Shown in pieces: positions 41,117 through 52,030 of a stretch of 64,000 nucleotides of DNA. The notes under the pieces were generated by a model that saw only the letters and a list, made by a program, of their open reading frames with translations, had not been told where the DNA came from and searched no databases. The stretch is from Artemisia argyi (Eukaryota; Streptophyta; Magnoliopsida; Asterales; Asteraceae). Both the position numbers and the translations under genes were made by a program. The stretch lies in the NCBI GenBank assembly GCA_030686995.1, contig CM060708.1, positions 102,988,523-103,052,522 of the forward strand, given 5' to 3'. Each line of letters starts with the position of its first letter. The stretch's first letter is position 1.

Positions 41117-42316
41117 TCATTTCTTTTTCTTCCCGAAGATACCCTTCAAAGTCTTTCCAATAGATTTGAAGCCACCTCTAACTTCTTCGTGCAAGCTCTT
41201 TTGTCTTCTAAGCATCTCGGTAGTTCGTTCATGAAGCACTTCTTCGTTTTGATCACCAGGAGATGGGGTAGAATACTCGGGATAGTCAAGATTCTCTAAA
41301 TTGTCAACGAACTCAGAAAACGAAGGGGTACTAGCATCATGGATGTTTTCCTCCTCATCGTTATCGTCTTGCCTTGAGGATGATCCATGAAATCTATGAC
41401 GACGAGGTTTACCCTTGTCACTTCGAGTTCGTCGAGCTTGTTTTAGAGCGAGAGAACGTAGAGTGGGGTAGATGGACTCATAGATACTATTGTCAAGATC
41501 GGGGTAGTACTCGATAACATGACGATAGAGACGAGTGAGGAACATTCCATATGGAAGATTTGCTTTGGGAGTTTTTCGAGCACACTCAATCCGTTTGATA
41601 AAGAAGTATGCCAAATTGTACGGCTTTTCGACAGCTATACAATACAACATGTGAGCAAGGCACGCCGGGAGATGGTCCCGGTGACCTCCGGTACCAAACG
41701 CATTCTCACGAATGAGTTCTTCCCAACGCTTCATGTGGGGGCTTAATTCCTTGAGGAGAAGTTGGTATGGAGAGATTTGAACGTTTTTGGATTTTATTTT
41801 TCGGCTTGTGGTGACACGTTCCACACCAAGGTTTTGACGAATTTCGTCGGGATGAGGAATTTCGTCGAAATAGGGACCGAAGGTTGGTCGATAGCGATTA
41901 AGAGATTCGAGGTCCCACTCGTTTGTGAAAACGGCTTGACCTCTAAAAGGAATTTGGAGGATATGACCAAACTGTTCGAGAGTTAGGGTGATAAATTCAT
42001 TTTGAATCATGAAAGATATGGTGATGAAGCCAAGATCATTGGCTTGGACGGTGACTTGGCTATAGAAATCCATTATGAAGCGAGGAATGATAGGTTCGTT
42101 TATTTCATAAAGACAATTGAAGTTGATGCTTGTAAACACGCAATTTATGTAGTCGGATTGAGCAAAAGCAAGATCTACTACACGTCCTTCATGAACATTT
42201 TTATCTTTAATTTGACGATAGATAAGTCCAATGGAAGGAGATGTGGTAGGGAGTTGGGAAACTTTAGGAATGTAGTTTTTAGTGTGAGAAAGATCTTCGG
42301 TAGTTGCTTTTGGCAT
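41117..42316 (-). CDS. ORF2 of element C, plant-transposon accessory protein
   Basis: 399 aa from ATG 42316 (MPKATTEDLSH); the longer open frame begins with GTG. It is intact. The N-terminal half has the pattern seen in proteins often annotated as putative plant transposon protein (Transposase_32-like): IIPRFIMDFYSQVTVQ, then FITLTLEQFGHILQIPF and FTNEWDLES. The middle has WEELIRENAFG and HLPACLAHMLYCIAVEKPYN, then LPYGMFLTRLYRHVIEYYP. A basic stretch (QARRTRSDKGKPRRHR), an acidic linker and a Lys-rich C terminus (GIFGKKKK) follow. Despite the database-style name, no DDE catalytic set is evident. Its role is unknown; nuclear targeting by the basic stretches is a guess. Element A lacks this gene. 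Confidence 0.72.
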   Translation of the reverse strand: MPKATTEDLSHTKNYIPKVSQLPTTSPSIGLIYRQIKDKNVHEGRVVDLAFAQSDYINCVFTSINFNCLYEINEPIIPRFIMDFYSQVTVQANDLGFITISFMIQNEFITLTLEQFGHILQIPFRGQAVFTNEWDLESLNRYRPTFGPYFDEIPHPDEIRQNLGVERVTTSRKIKSKNVQISPYQLLLKELSPHMKRWEELIRENAFGTGGHRDHLPACLAHMLYCIAVEKPYNLAYFFIKRIECARKTPKANLPYGMFLTRLYRHVIEYYPDLDNSIYESIYPTLRSLALKQARRTRSDKGKPRRHRFHGSSSRQDDNDEEENIHDASTPSFSEFVDNLENLDYPEYSTPSPGDQNEEVLHERTTEMLRRQKSLHEEVRGGFKSIGKTLKGIFGKKKK

Positions 42317-42322
42317 TTTCAC

Positions 42323-43208
42323 CTAAACACATCAACAATACAAAAAGACCAAAATAAATATAAAGAAAGATAAAAGTATATGTATATTGTTAAGGCTTAT
42401 GTTGGAACGTAAACATACTTCGTTACTAATCCTAAGAAGTAGATTACCATGTTCCTTAATATTGTTTTTAACTCGTTCTAGATATACTTTACGATGTTTA
42501 ATAAGTAATTATGGACAAATCCAAACGCCCTTTTAAACATCTTAATATATCATGAAATTTACTAGATTTACATTAGATTGTAAAACTAGCTATTTCTTGT
42601 GAGTTTCTTATGCATGTGATTTGTTTTTGAAAAAGATGGTTTGTATTTTTACTTAAAAATGTTATTTTTAGTAATAAACCAAACGCTTCCTTAACTAGTG
42701 ACTTATACCACTAGTATGTCAATATATATATGAATTATATATCTTGACAAGTCCGATTAGTAATTTTTAGGTTTATAATTATAACAAAGTTTTATAAAAA
42801 TTATAATGACTAGGTTTCGATATTATTTGGACATAATCCAAATACCCCTATATTGTGAACCAATATAATTTTTCTTAGTCGAAAAATGTAATTTCAAGTT
42901 TTACAAGTTACAAAAGTATAATGTGATTAGTTTTAACACGTTTTCAAATCATTATTCAACAATGAGTTTACTAAAAAATTTGAAAAGGAGTGTATGAAAT
43001 TTTTCAAAAATTTTCGACATGATAGTTTATAATAACTAGTTTCTAGTGTTGATCAATCATCCTAATCCTAGGGGAAGCATTTGGTTATGGAGTTTTAAGG
43101 CTTAATTCGAAAGAAATTGTAAAATTTGACGAATTTTATAAAACATGCATAATCATGAGTATGATCAAATAAGATGAAATTAGATGAAATGTGTTATGAA
43201 AAACTTAC
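42323..43208 (-). other. Possible leader intron of ORF2
   Basis: On the minus strand TATT|GTAAGT (43208) and GATGTGTTTAG| (ending 42323) would remove 886 bp of AT-rich sequence and place the ORF2 ATG seven bases into the next exon. No supporting transcript is visible; this is inferred from splice-site form and from the similar layout in element B. Confidence 0.35.
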
Positions 43209-43392
43209 AATAAGTAATGGTGATTGTGTTAGATGAATTTGCCCTTTGCAAATTAACCCGAATTATGTGATTTGGAAGTGATTTGAGGTGTTTTTGGGTT
43301 TTGGTTTTCGTCACAGCAGAAGCAAGGGAAGGGAAGTATGAAAAAGTGGAGTGTTTGGCAAATGGAACAAAGGGAAAAACGGGTTTGAGCTA

Positions 43393-43432
43393 TCAGATGG
43401 CCGGTCCCCTTAAACATTAAGGGGGCCGCCCT
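43393..43432 (-). promoter_or_regulatory. Third internal dyad module of element C
   Basis: CAGATGGCCGGTCCCCTTAA, three bases, then TTAAGGGGGCCGCC. It is a single-dyad version of the family module, about 1.1 kb upstream of ORF2 and 185 bp upstream of the possible intron donor. The leader after it is pyrimidine-rich and has no clear TATA box. Confidence 0.4.
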
Positions 43433-43654
43433 CCAAAATTCGATTTTTGTGATTTTGGTTTCTGGAAAGAGCAAGAAATTATTCATATGTATGTATTAGA
43501 TTTATATTTAATCAAAAATACGTTGGAGGGTATTTGCACGAAAAGAATTATTTGACATTTTTAATCGACATATTGCCAATTATATTTTCTTGATCATTTC
43601 GGATGAAGTATATCAAGTTGTCAAGTGAACGAGAAAGTTGTGGAGGGTTCATAA

Positions 43655-43721
<67 letters not shown>

Positions 43722-44232
43722 CATATTTATATAGTAATGGCTTATAAGTCGAGAATATAGGAGGGAGACGTATGCAACGGAAACCGGGTGTTTGTTTCAT
43801 CCATAGATTTTTCGACTCATCTCTCTTCATCAGCATGAGTGTCGTTAAAAAAAAATTAGATAAGGCAAATGGGGAAAAGAAAAGGTTCGTAAACGAACAA
43901 TTTCTAGTTCTAGAAAATCAACAAATGAATTTTCCAGGTTATAAGATCCTAGATATATCTAAGTGTAGATATATGTATATATATATATATTTATTTAGAT
44001 ATAGTATAAGTAAATAAGTATATATAAAAAAATAGAGGGAATAATGAACCAATCAAAATCACATAAAAACTAGATACTAAACTAAGCATGCATTTGTTGA
44101 CAAGGAAATAAAAGGAAATGTGTACCTTACGTCTTCAATGCGTTTAACTTCAAAATCTTCAAGAGATAGTCCGAACAAGAGGTGATATCAAAGATTTCCA
44201 TGTTTGAAAGGCGAGAATTTTTACGCTGGTCC
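43433..44232 (-). other. Post-gag non-coding interval of element C
   Basis: AT-rich sequence with a (TA)n microsatellite at 43656-43717. Blocks resemble the post-gag region of A. No pol remnant. Confidence 0.65.
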
Positions 44233-44771
44233 TCATTGTCTCATTTGACCAAAGTTATTTGTCCCGAACATGTTTTGTATTTGACTTGGGTGCATATATG
44301 GTGGAAACATTCCCCATGGATTGAAGTTCCACATTTGTTGACTATTGTTAAAGTTTCGTCTATTTTGGTTTACTCTTGGTTGAGTTGTTTTAGGTCTAGG
44401 ATAAGAATTATTCGGTTTCCTAGGTCGTGGAGTTTTAGATCTTGTTTTAGTTTTGGACGATCCTACTTCGGTTTTTAAAGATGGTTTATAAAACGGTTTT
44501 ATTTCTTCATTACTAGCTAGAGGTATTTTCTTATCATTTATGAGTATATACTTAGGATTAGATTTTGAAAGTTTTAGTTCCCTGAATTCACTTTCAAATT
44601 TAACATTTTTATCTTCACTTGTTGAGGCTTCGTTTGAGTTAAAACCTAGACCTCTTTTATCTCCGGATATTCTTTGAATACTTATAATTTTACTAAGCGA
44701 GTTACTACTATTTTCAAATTTATCAAGTTTACAAATTTCATCCTTAAGTTTGTTGTTTTCACTTCTAAGCT
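44233..44771 (-). pseudogene. gag: gag of element C, 3' part
   Basis: The C-terminal part of gag beyond the E insertion: coiled-coil end (ENNKLKDEICKLDKFENSS), basic Pro/Arg-rich tail (TRSKTPRPRKPNN) and a Met/Pro/Asn-rich end. With one copy of the TSD removed, the reading frame is continuous with 63653-62371. The 3' end reads TGA where A has TGG (Trp), five residues before A's own stop, so the protein would be only slightly shorter. It is interrupted by E, not otherwise decayed. Confidence 0.88.
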
Positions 44772-44776
44772 TTTGA

Positions 44777-47700
44777 TGTAACACCCCCAATTCATGGTTG
44801 CAGCGGAATTCAAACTGGGTGTTACTCGACGGCACAATAGTCACAATAATAGAAAACGAACTCCAATTGAGTCGTTTTAAAAGATTTATCATTCAAATTG
44901 TAAAAATATCAGAGATTACAAAATGAGGTCCCAAATGGTTCCATGTTTACAATTTACATTAAATGAGTTTTTGAATTATAATAAAATTTATAGCCCTCTT
45001 GAGTATCCGTGCCCTTCCGTGCCATCCTTGATCATCATGAACCTGAAATACATGCTTGAGAGGTCAACACAAAGGTTGAGTGATATTCATAGAGTTTGTT
45101 TAATGTTTGAACACAATATGTTGGTAGTGTAAACTATAGACTCACACCAATGTTTGGAAAACAAAGATGGGCCACGTTGTTATACTCCCGGAACAGTTAT
45201 TATCAAATACTAAGCTTATGACACCAAAACGTTAACGGGTACCAATATCTATCGGCGGAGTTATCCCGGTAGGTACTTTGCCGTCATACCTAATGTCTCA
45301 AATATTAATGCATTTGTTTGAACTTAGTCAATACAAATGGGATTCGTCAATCCCAATAGGCCTATTCACAATATTCGCGCTCACTATTTCTAGTGATTAA
45401 ATGGTTCATAATAAGGGATCTCGGTTTGGCAAGGATGGTACTTAGTGATAATAAAACAATTAGGCAAGCATACAATTTAAAAACATTGTGCTCGGTTAAA
45501 AATAGCATGTATTCCCCCCAAGGGTTTGTAAAACAATTAAGTAATGGAAAGTGGGGCTATGAACTCACCTTGAGTTGGATGATGTTTAATGAGAATGATG
45601 GATATGCCGTAAGAACTTCTACGAGCAACCTAGAATAATTGTTGTAACTTAGGTTTGGAATAATGTCTAAGGAAACATAAACATGCCAATATATGTCTTG
45701 CACTTAGTCCATGATGTGGTACTTTGTTTAGTGTAAGTATATGAAAAGAAATGGTTCATGAAACATGTATAGTTTATATATCGTTTACTACCGTTCGGGC
45801 CGACATAATTCAGAAGTCATGTAGTAAACGTTCGAGGAGCCAGGACACTTTAATTCGTAAATCCACAACTCATCTCGACGGCTTACATAATGAACTCCTC
45901 ACATGAGGCTCCCTACTATTGTAGTAGTTGATAAAATATATATGTATATAAGTTTTGATCCGAAAAGTTACATGTCCAAGTACTTGAATAAACTTAGGAA
46001 AGTTTATTTTCACATGAAGATTGTTATTAGGATGAGTTTCTTAAATCTTGTATGACAATTACTTGTAAGTTCTCATGGTTCTTTAGATGGAGTAGATCCA
46101 AATTGCATGTTTAAGTTATCGCTAACTCTTTAGTTCATGTATTTGTCTTGGTAAGTTTATATGGTCGTTAGCTCATGTTTTCGCCTTGGTATGTATATAT
46201 GGTCTTAACTCATGTTTTCGCCTTGGTATGTTTATATGGTCTTTAGCCATGGATTTGTCATGACCTTTGGTCATTGTTCCATGGTCTTGAGACTCAACCT
46301 TGGCTCTAGCCATGGTTGTGGTCTTGATTCTAGGTCATAAGACCTCTTTGGTCTTTTTAAACATAACCATTATATAGTGACTTATATATATGTAAATAGC
46401 TGTTAAGAAACTGAGAAAAATCTCATTCGTTATTGGTTTTCTGGAGACGTACCCCTGAGTTTTTGAAGAAAACGTGATTCCGGACAACTTTCGTGCTTTA
46501 ACATTTTCATGAAACGGACCAGAAAGGCCTCTTTTTGCGTGTTTAAGGTTCTGTCACAGAAACTATTTTGGCAGTTTTGCCGCAAAGTTTTGGTAACTTC
46601 AAATGGTCATAACTTTTGACTCGTATACTCGTTTTAGGTGGTTCAAATTGCTATGGTTTCCTTGTTAGGTCCTCTACTACAATATGTAATGATTCAATAT
46701 CATAATTTTACCATTTTGATCAGATTTCACCAAGAAAGTCACTAGTTTACTTGTTTAAATAAATTAACTTAACAATCATTTCCAATAACTTGTTTTACTC
46801 ATATTTATACATCATGGACATGATCACAAAACAAAATATAGCATGAATGATATGTAAATAACATGATAATGATATTTAAGCGAGGAAGTGTATTAGAGTT
46901 TGCTTACAACTTTGGCTTTCTACAAAGAATGGTAAGTAACATGTAAGGAAAAGGACTTTGATATACTTTAGCTTCAACCCACTTCACTTCATGTAATCTT
47001 TCTACTCTTGTATTCTTGAAAGATAGATGATGAAAGTTGAGGTGACTTGAGTGGATTCAAACTCAAGAGAATCACCAAAGTTCTAAAGATTGGAAGTAGT
47101 TTTGATGAATCAAAACCAAACTAGAGTTTATGTGTTGTTATGCTCTTGAATCTTGCATGAAACTTGGAAGAGAATGAGCTAGGGATGAGAGGATGGGGTG
47201 TGTTATGTGTGGCGTACAAGAGGAGGGGAAGAGGGCTATTTATATGCCAAAGAGGAGGTTACTAATGTTGACTTGTCAACACTTGCTCACCAAGTTGAAC
47301 ACATGTTCACATCTAAGAGCACATAGCATGAGATCATGCCACGAGTGTGAATCCCCCCCCCCCAACCTAGAGGCGGTTTGCCAAGCTTGGGGAGCAAGTG
47401 TGGACTTTTTATGATATTATCCAAGCTTATGGAGCTAGTTTCGACTCCGTAAAAAGCTAATCGTAAACGATTAAGCCATAATACGTAAAACCGGGTATCG
47501 TAAAAATACGAAACTTGGAAGAATTATTAAACTTGTCAAAATACTCCATAATAAAATATAAAATGAGTGGTAGGTTCCATTGGGGTGCTAAAACCCTGCT
47601 AAAACTGGAAACACGGGTCTAAAACGCGTAATACGTAAAATGTACGAATATTGCGTAAAATTGAGAAAAGTAAAATGTTACTTTTCTAATAGGATATAAA

Positions 47701-48295
47701 TGATTAAAAAAAGACTTATAATGTCTAGACTGGGCTCAGTCTAGTGTCGGTTGGTATTAAATGTCTTTTAGACATAAAACCGTAAGCCTAAAAATCAAGG
47801 AATGATTTTTGGTCAAAGGAGGAGGGAAAAATATGTTGACTTTTTCTAATAAGTTGAAAACTCAAATTGTCTTAGAAACGCGGTTCAGTTATAGGCTAAG
47901 GTTACGGCTGAGTAAAAATGCTTAAAAACTGAAAATTCTAGTTTTTCACGGCCGAGGCTTATTTTGGTCATGTTTTTCTCAGTCATGATTAATTTTCAAA
48001 TAAATCATGAGTGTGTCAAACATTTTTCTGATGCGGGGTCACTTAACGCGGTCGAGTTTTGTTGTGCGTAAAATTTTTGAATGACGTTTTACCCTAAAAC
48101 GTGTAATTCCTTATTAACTTTCACGAAAATGATCTGATGAGTGTCAACCTTTTAATTTGCCATGGAAATGATTTATCACTCGAAGCCAAGAAACAAAAAT
48201 CAGATTTCGGGAAAATTTCGGGAAAAATGAATAGTAAAAGTGAATAGTGAAATTTTCCAGGAATAGTAATTAACCTGAAATTGTGAATTGTTACA
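44777..48295 (-). repeat. 3' LTR of element E
   Basis: 3,519 bp. Minus-strand TATAAATAG lies at 47237-47245, about 1.05 kb from the LTR start. A C-run lies near 47347-47356. The short plus-strand ORFs at 45393 and 47193 recur in the other LTR and carry no motif. Confidence 0.93.
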
Positions 48296-50560
48296 GTCTC
48301 TACCCCTTACGGGGAACTTCGTCCCGAAGTTCTATGTGCGTTATATGTTGGAGTCGTGTCGATGAAGAGGTGTGGTTACTTATGAGGACTAAAGTCTGGG
48401 ATTACCAGTGATGTTGTTTGATTTGTCATTTTAGTGTATGGCGTAGGATGAGGCTTACTTTTATGTAGGTAGGGTAATAGTGATTAATAGAAATTCATAT
48501 AATATTCGAATATCAAAGGAAATTGATATAGCAGTCGAATATTAGTAGAAATTGATATAGTAGTTGTATATCAATGGAAAATGGGATATTAGTTGCAATC
48601 ATAGTCTAGTAGGTAATCTGTTATTGTACCTAGTGTTTATTGACTTCATACTTATGTTATTTCGGATACAAATAAGCCCACCTGTTTATAATTCTTTATT
48701 TACATAGAGAGGCATCCCAAACAATATAAGTACAGGAATATAAACTTATGCTTCGGTGATTTACAATTTCATTATTTAAATGAAGAGGCATCCCAATCCA
48801 TTCAAATAATTATAAATCATCCTACTTAAGAATCCCCAACACAACATTCATACTTAGCCGGTGAGTTACAAGGTAGTGTATTACGAGATGACACTGGTGT
48901 TCCAAAAGTACAAGATGAATATTCAATCTTGTAAAGCTGGTGAGGGTGCTTGTGGTGTAACTAAGGATGATTTGAGCTTTAAAAGTGCATCAAGATCTGT
49001 TAATGAGTTTGTGGTTGCAACGGTTGTGAAGATAATGATGTGATATGTTGATGAACAAAAGTGTGTAGTGTATGTTTAACATTAATACTGGCAGAGATGT
49101 TGAGTTTGTTTTGGAAAATCTTAAGAGATTTTAAAGGTTTATGACGGAATGGTATCCTAAACAGGATAGTATTTCTACGGGATGAAGAAAAGAATTGATA
49201 ACTATCCCAAGATAGTAGTTTGGATTATCTTATAAATGAAAACTTTCAAGAATGAAATTAGATAGTACAAATAAGGTGTTAAGATCTTGCTGAGTGGTAA
49301 GGCACTATCGTGTCTCTAGGTCGTTTTAATGAATTCTGGTGGTTTATCGAGTTCAAGTAGGAAATCAACCTGAACATAACCCTAGTACAACTACTCTCAG
49401 TATTTGAAAATTTTAAGTCGAATATAGTTAGTCAGACTATATTCCACTGTCCCTAGGTTAAATATAGGTGACTAGTCTATATTTAGCCAAGGTTCGATAA
49501 AATTTTCAAATACCTAAATTAGGTATACTTGTGATATGTCCGTTGCTTTTGGGAAACTGTCCACTAAACAAAGGCGATGTCAAACAATTCAGTTGTAAGT
49601 CCCTCCCATACAAGACTTGTAACCTATGTGTTCACATTTCATTGCATAGAAGATAGTACGGGTAGATACGTGTGAAAAGGAAGTTTTAAGTAGTTCTAAA
49701 ACAGTCCATACTTGGCGAGGATCACGAACTTTTAACAATGAAGGTTTCAAAAGAAAACTTTGATGAATGTAGAGAAAGTTCAGCTTTTGTCGATGATGGA
49801 TTAGTTTGTCCTTTAGAAATCTCATATTTCTTATTTGGAAATCGATAGATTGTGATGGGTTTTTGATATCATATGAAATGATATTGATGATGTGATGGAA
49901 TAATGCCAGAGACCATTGCGCAAATCACAATGTCTCGGAAGTAGGTTGTGCAATTCACAATGTCTGGGAAGTAGGTTAAACCATTGTGTGACTCAAAACA
50001 TTTGAGAAGTGATTAAGACCATTGTATAATACAATGTCTTGGAAAATAGATGAGACCATTGTATCATACAATGTCTTGGAAAATAGGAAAGACCATTGGA
50101 ATTAGTTATAATGTCTTGGACATAAAATGTTGGAGTAGGAACATGATTGGGAGAATGTGGTTGTGTCGAAATGCCCTAGAATAGGCATACGCAGATATGT
50201 TTAGTCCGTTGTTTAGATAAATGATTGAAAATAAACCGAGTTTATATATCAATATACTAATATGTTCATGTAGTATAAAATGCTTACGGGGAAATGCTCA
50301 ATTATGTTTAGGGTACATATATTAATATGCAATTATGTTTGTGTAGCATAAAAATGTCTACGGGGAAATGCTCAAAATGGGTATATATGAATATACTAAT
50401 ATGTTTGTGTAGCATAACATGCTTACTAAGTCCATAATCGTCTGGAGGATGGAAGACACGGAGAGCGGAAGGCTATAAAAATGTTTTTGCTTGTAATTGT
50501 AGTTATAGTTTAGGTCTCAATTAGACCCGTTTCTCTATAACCATGGCTCTGGTACCAATC
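48296..50560 (-). other. Non-coding internal region of element E
   Basis: In sense order: primer site (50545-50557); three diverged tandem units with ATACTAATATG and GTAGCATAA (about 50240-50430); a tandem array with CCATTGT and ACAATGTC(T/G)(T/C/G)GGAA (about 49911-50120); a 78-aa open frame of unknown meaning (49825-49589); a branched inverted repeat (49401-49512); and the polypurine tract (48296-48310). About 2.3 kb without gag or pol. Confidence 0.83.
49401..49512 (-). other. Branched inverted repeat in element E
   Basis: Outer arms TATTTGAAAATTTT (49401-49414) and AAAATTTTCAAATA (49499-49512) pair perfectly. Inside are a 9-bp hairpin GAATATAGT / ACTATATTC (49420-49444) and a hairpin GGTTAAATATAG / CTATATTTAGCC (49456-49488). 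A three-way junction fold is possible on either strand. Confidence 0.65.
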
Positions 50561-52030
50561 TGTAACACCCCCAATTCATGGATGCAGCGGAATTCAAACT
50601 GGGTGTTACTCGACGGCACAATAGTCACAATAATAGAAAACGAACTCCAATTGAGTCGTTTTAAAAGATTTATCATTCAAATTGTATAAATATCAGAGAT
50701 TACAAAATGAGGTCCCAAATAGTTCCATGTTTACAATTTACATTAAATGAGTTTTTGAATGATAATAAAATTTATAGCCCTCTTGAGTATCCGTGCCATC
50801 CTTGATCATCATGAACCTGAAATACATGCTTGAGAGGTCAACACAAAGGTTGAGTGATATTCATAGAGTTTGTTTAATGTTTGAACACAATATGTTGGTA
50901 GTGTGAGCTATAGACTCACACCAATGTTTAGAAAACAAAGATGGGCCATGTTGTTATACGCCCGGAACAGTTATTATCAAATACTAAGCTTATGACACCA
51001 AAACGTTAACGGGTACCAATATCTATCGACGGAGTTATCCCGGAAGGTACTTTTCCGTCATATCTAATGTCTCAAATATTAATGCATTTGTTTTAACTTA
51101 GTCAATACAAATGGGATTCGTCAATCCCAATAGGCCTATTCACAATATTCGCGCTCACTATTTCTAGTGATTAAATGGTTCATAATAAGGGATCTCGGTT
51201 TGGCAAGGATGGTACTTAGTGATAATAAAACAATTAGGCAAGCATACAATTTAAAAACATTGTGCTCGGTTAAAAATAGCATGTATTCCCCCGAAGGGTT
51301 TGTAAAACAATTAAGTAATGGAAAGTGGGGCTATGAACTCACCTTGAGTTGGATGATGTTTAATGAGAATGATGGATATGCCGTAAGAACTTCTACTAGC
51401 AACCTAGAATAATTGTTGTAACTTATGTTTGGAATAATGTCTAAGGAAACATAAACATGCTAATATATGTCTTGCACTTAGTCCATGATGTGGTACTTTG
51501 TTTAGTGTAAGTATATGAAAAGAAATGGTTCATGAAACATGTATAGTTTATATATCGTTTACTACCGTTCGGGCCAACATAATTCAGAAGTCATGTAGTA
51601 AACGTTCGAGGAGCCAGGACACTTTAATTCGTAAATCCACAACTCATCTCGACGGCTTACATAATGAACTCCTCACATGAGGCTCCCTACTATTGTAGTA
51701 GTTGATAAAATATATATGTATATAAGTTTTGATCCGAAAAGTTACATGTCCAAGTACTTGAATAAACTTAGGAAAGTTTATTTTCACATGAAGATTGTTA
51801 TTAGGATGAGTTTCTTAAATCTTGTATGACAATTACTTGTAAGTTCTCATGGTTCTTTAGATGGAGTAGATCCAAATTGCATGTTTAAGTTATCGCTAAC
51901 TCTTTAGTTCATGTATTTGTCTTGGTAAGTTTATATGGTCGTTAGCTCATGTTTTCGCCTTGGTATGTATATATGGTCTTAACTCATGTTTTCGCCTTGG
52001 TATGTTTATATGGTCTTTAGCCATGGATTT
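50561..52030 (-). repeat. 5' LTR of element E, U5-side part
   Basis: It matches 44777 onward and is interrupted at 52030 by F. The other part is at 60315-62365. Confidence 0.93.

Noticed and set aside
45393..45638. 81-aa ORF repeated at 51167-51412
   Set aside because: Both copies are in the two LTRs of E, so the conservation is structural duplication. No motif.
47193..47414. 73-aa Cys/His-containing ORF repeated at 61246-61461
   Set aside because: It looked like a small zinc-binding protein, but it is antisense in the E LTR, crosses a C homopolymer of variable length and differs in frame between copies.
48861..49043. 60-aa plus-strand ORF in E, matched by 56545-56727 (minus) in F
   Set aside because: Equal length suggested a conserved antisense peptide. 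However, the E frame starts with GTG, and about 10 of 60 residues differ through about as many base changes, so nearly every change alters the protein. That is neutral drift in homologous non-coding DNA.
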